Of a stretch of DNA of 6,144 nt, positions 5,407 through 6,144 are shown piece after piece. How positions within the stretch are numbered: the stretch's first letter is position 1; every line of letters starts with the position of its first letter. The stretch lies in assembly GCA_023488645.1 (NCBI GenBank), contig JAMDDL010000082.1:9461-15604 (forward strand). The letters are read 5' to 3'. This DNA is from Actinomycetota bacterium (lineage in GTDB: Bacteria > Actinomycetota > Humimicrobiia > Humimicrobiales > Humimicrobiaceae). Position numbers and translations under genes: made by a program. The notes under the pieces are model-generated. The model was not told the origin of the DNA. It made no database searches and saw nothing but the letters and a program-made list of their open reading frames with translations.

Positions 5407-6144
5407 CTAAACTTCTTGAGCTTTTTCATTGTTACTTATATCGTCTGTATCCAAAAACTTACTTTCTCCCGTTGGCAGAGCCTGAACCTTATTTAATTTT
5501 CTTTCTATGCTTCTGGTTTTGGAAGTGGCAGTTTCAATATTATCAGAAGCTTCCTTAAGTTTTTTATGGGTTTTTTCAAGTATTTCTCCAAATTTGCCAA
5601 AGTCATTTTTCACGGCTCCAAGTATTTCCCAAACCTCGCTGGTACGCTTTTCTATAGCAAGAGTTCGAAATCCCATCTGCAGGCTATTAAGCAAAGCTGC
5701 AATTGTAGTAGGCCCGGTAACAATAACTCTGTAATTGTTCTGTAGAAATTCAACCAGTCCCATTCTTCTTACAACTTCTGCAAATAAGCCTTCTATGGGC
5801 AAAAATAAAATTCCGAAATCCGTGGTATAAGGAGGGTCAAGATATTTTTCTTTAATATCTTTTGCTTCATTTTTGATCCTTGCTTCAAGAGCCTTACCTA
5901 AAGTATCTGCTTGGCAGGCATCAGCATTTTCCTGCGCTTCAACCAGTTTCTGGTAATCCTCTACGGGAAATTTAGCATCAATGGGAAGCCAGATGGATTT
6001 GATGTGATCATCTTTTCCAGGAATTCTTATTGCAAATTCCACCCTTTCAGAACTTCCTTTTTTAGTGCACACATTTGTTGCATACTGTTCCGGAATAAGT
6101 AATTGTTCAAGCAAATTCCCAAGCTGAACTTCCCCCCATGTCCC
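5407..6144 (-). CDS. rmuC: RmuC family DNA recombination protein (C-terminal part, cut by window edge)
   Basis: The frame is open to the right edge, giving 245 residues with the start outside the window. The first visible residues, GTWGEVQLGNLLEQ, are a signature of the RmuC domain (PF02646). Further matches are WLPIDAKFP (residues 52-60), whose Asp and Lys fit the PD-(D/E)xK-like nuclease site proposed for the family, then PPYTTDFGILFLPIEGL (104-120) and GPTTIAALL (144-152). The last 60-70 residues are helical and charged, likely coiled coil, ending in an acidic tail. RmuC limits inversions at short inverted repeats and is thought to act on DNA structures. The usual N-terminal membrane anchor and long coiled coil must lie beyond the edge. 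It is a housekeeping gene and has its own transcription unit; the next minus-strand gene begins over 570 bp further on, behind its own promoter. Confidence 0.93.
   Translation of the reverse strand, partial: GTWGEVQLGNLLEQLLIPEQYATNVCTKKGSSERVEFAIRIPGKDDHIKSIWLPIDAKFPVEDYQKLVEAQENADACQADTLGKALEARIKNEAKDIKEKYLDPPYTTDFGILFLPIEGLFAEVVRRMGLVEFLQNNYRVIVTGPTTIAALLNSLQMGFRTLAIEKRTSEVWEILGAVKNDFGKFGEILEKTHKKLKEASDNIETATSKTRSIERKLNKVQALPTGESKFLDTDDISNNEKAQEV

Noticed and set aside
5388..5408. Inverted repeat AGTTG/CAACT between the convergent ends of rmuC and the remnant, as a bidirectional terminator
   Set aside because: The stem is only five base pairs with an 11-base A/T loop and no clean T-run on either side.
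1..6144. CRISPR array, tRNA or rRNA genes, insertion sequences
   Set aside because: No regularly spaced repeats, cloverleaf-like segments, ribosomal RNA sequence or transposase-like protein were seen on either strand.

Overview
The window is about 6.1 kb of an AT-rich, low-GC bacterial chromosome. Purine-rich ribosome binding sites (AGGAG, AAGGGG, GAGGA), a perfect TTGACA/TATAAT promoter and strong A/T third-position preference suggest an anaerobic Firmicute of the Clostridia type. That assignment is inference; there is no rRNA or other taxonomic marker here.

All recognisable genes lie on the minus strand, so they read from right to left. At the right edge (5407-6144) is the C-terminal part of RmuC, a DNA-recombination-limiting nuclease-like protein. 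Next, 4991-5401 holds no intact gene but a start-less plus-strand open frame that looks like a gene remnant. At 4909-4955 there is a textbook sigma-A promoter with a LacI-family-type operator lying on its start point. It drives a run of catabolic genes: a creatininase-family hydrolase (3873-4832), a zinc-dependent alcohol dehydrogenase (2567-3769), an IolO-like sugar epimerase (1724-2551), a DUF6282 metal-dependent hydrolase (513-1499), and the 5' part of a second TIM-barrel sugar isomerase/epimerase (1-402, running off the left edge). A 224-bp gap at 1500-1723 contains what looks like the decayed C-terminus of an RbsC-type sugar ABC permease.

The best functional reading is a variant of the Thermotoga maritima inositol route (IolG-IolM-IolN-IolO). 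In that route a diketo-inositol made by two dehydrogenases is ring-opened by IolN to 5-keto-L-gluconate, which IolO epimerises to D-tagaturonate. Here the creatininase-family protein would be IolN, the dehydrogenase would do the IolM step although it belongs to a different MDR branch, and the 275-aa protein would be IolO. IolG is not in the window. DUF6282 and the second epimerase are extra members with no known role in that route. The pathway call rests on remembered family patterns and gene order, not on a search. The substrate could instead be another cyclitol or a keto-sugar acid.

Base composition steps along the operon: sampled 60-bp lines in the hydrolase gene run about 40-53% GC, whereas those in the epimerase and DUF6282 genes run about 20-38%. 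This suggests the operon was assembled from pieces of different origin.
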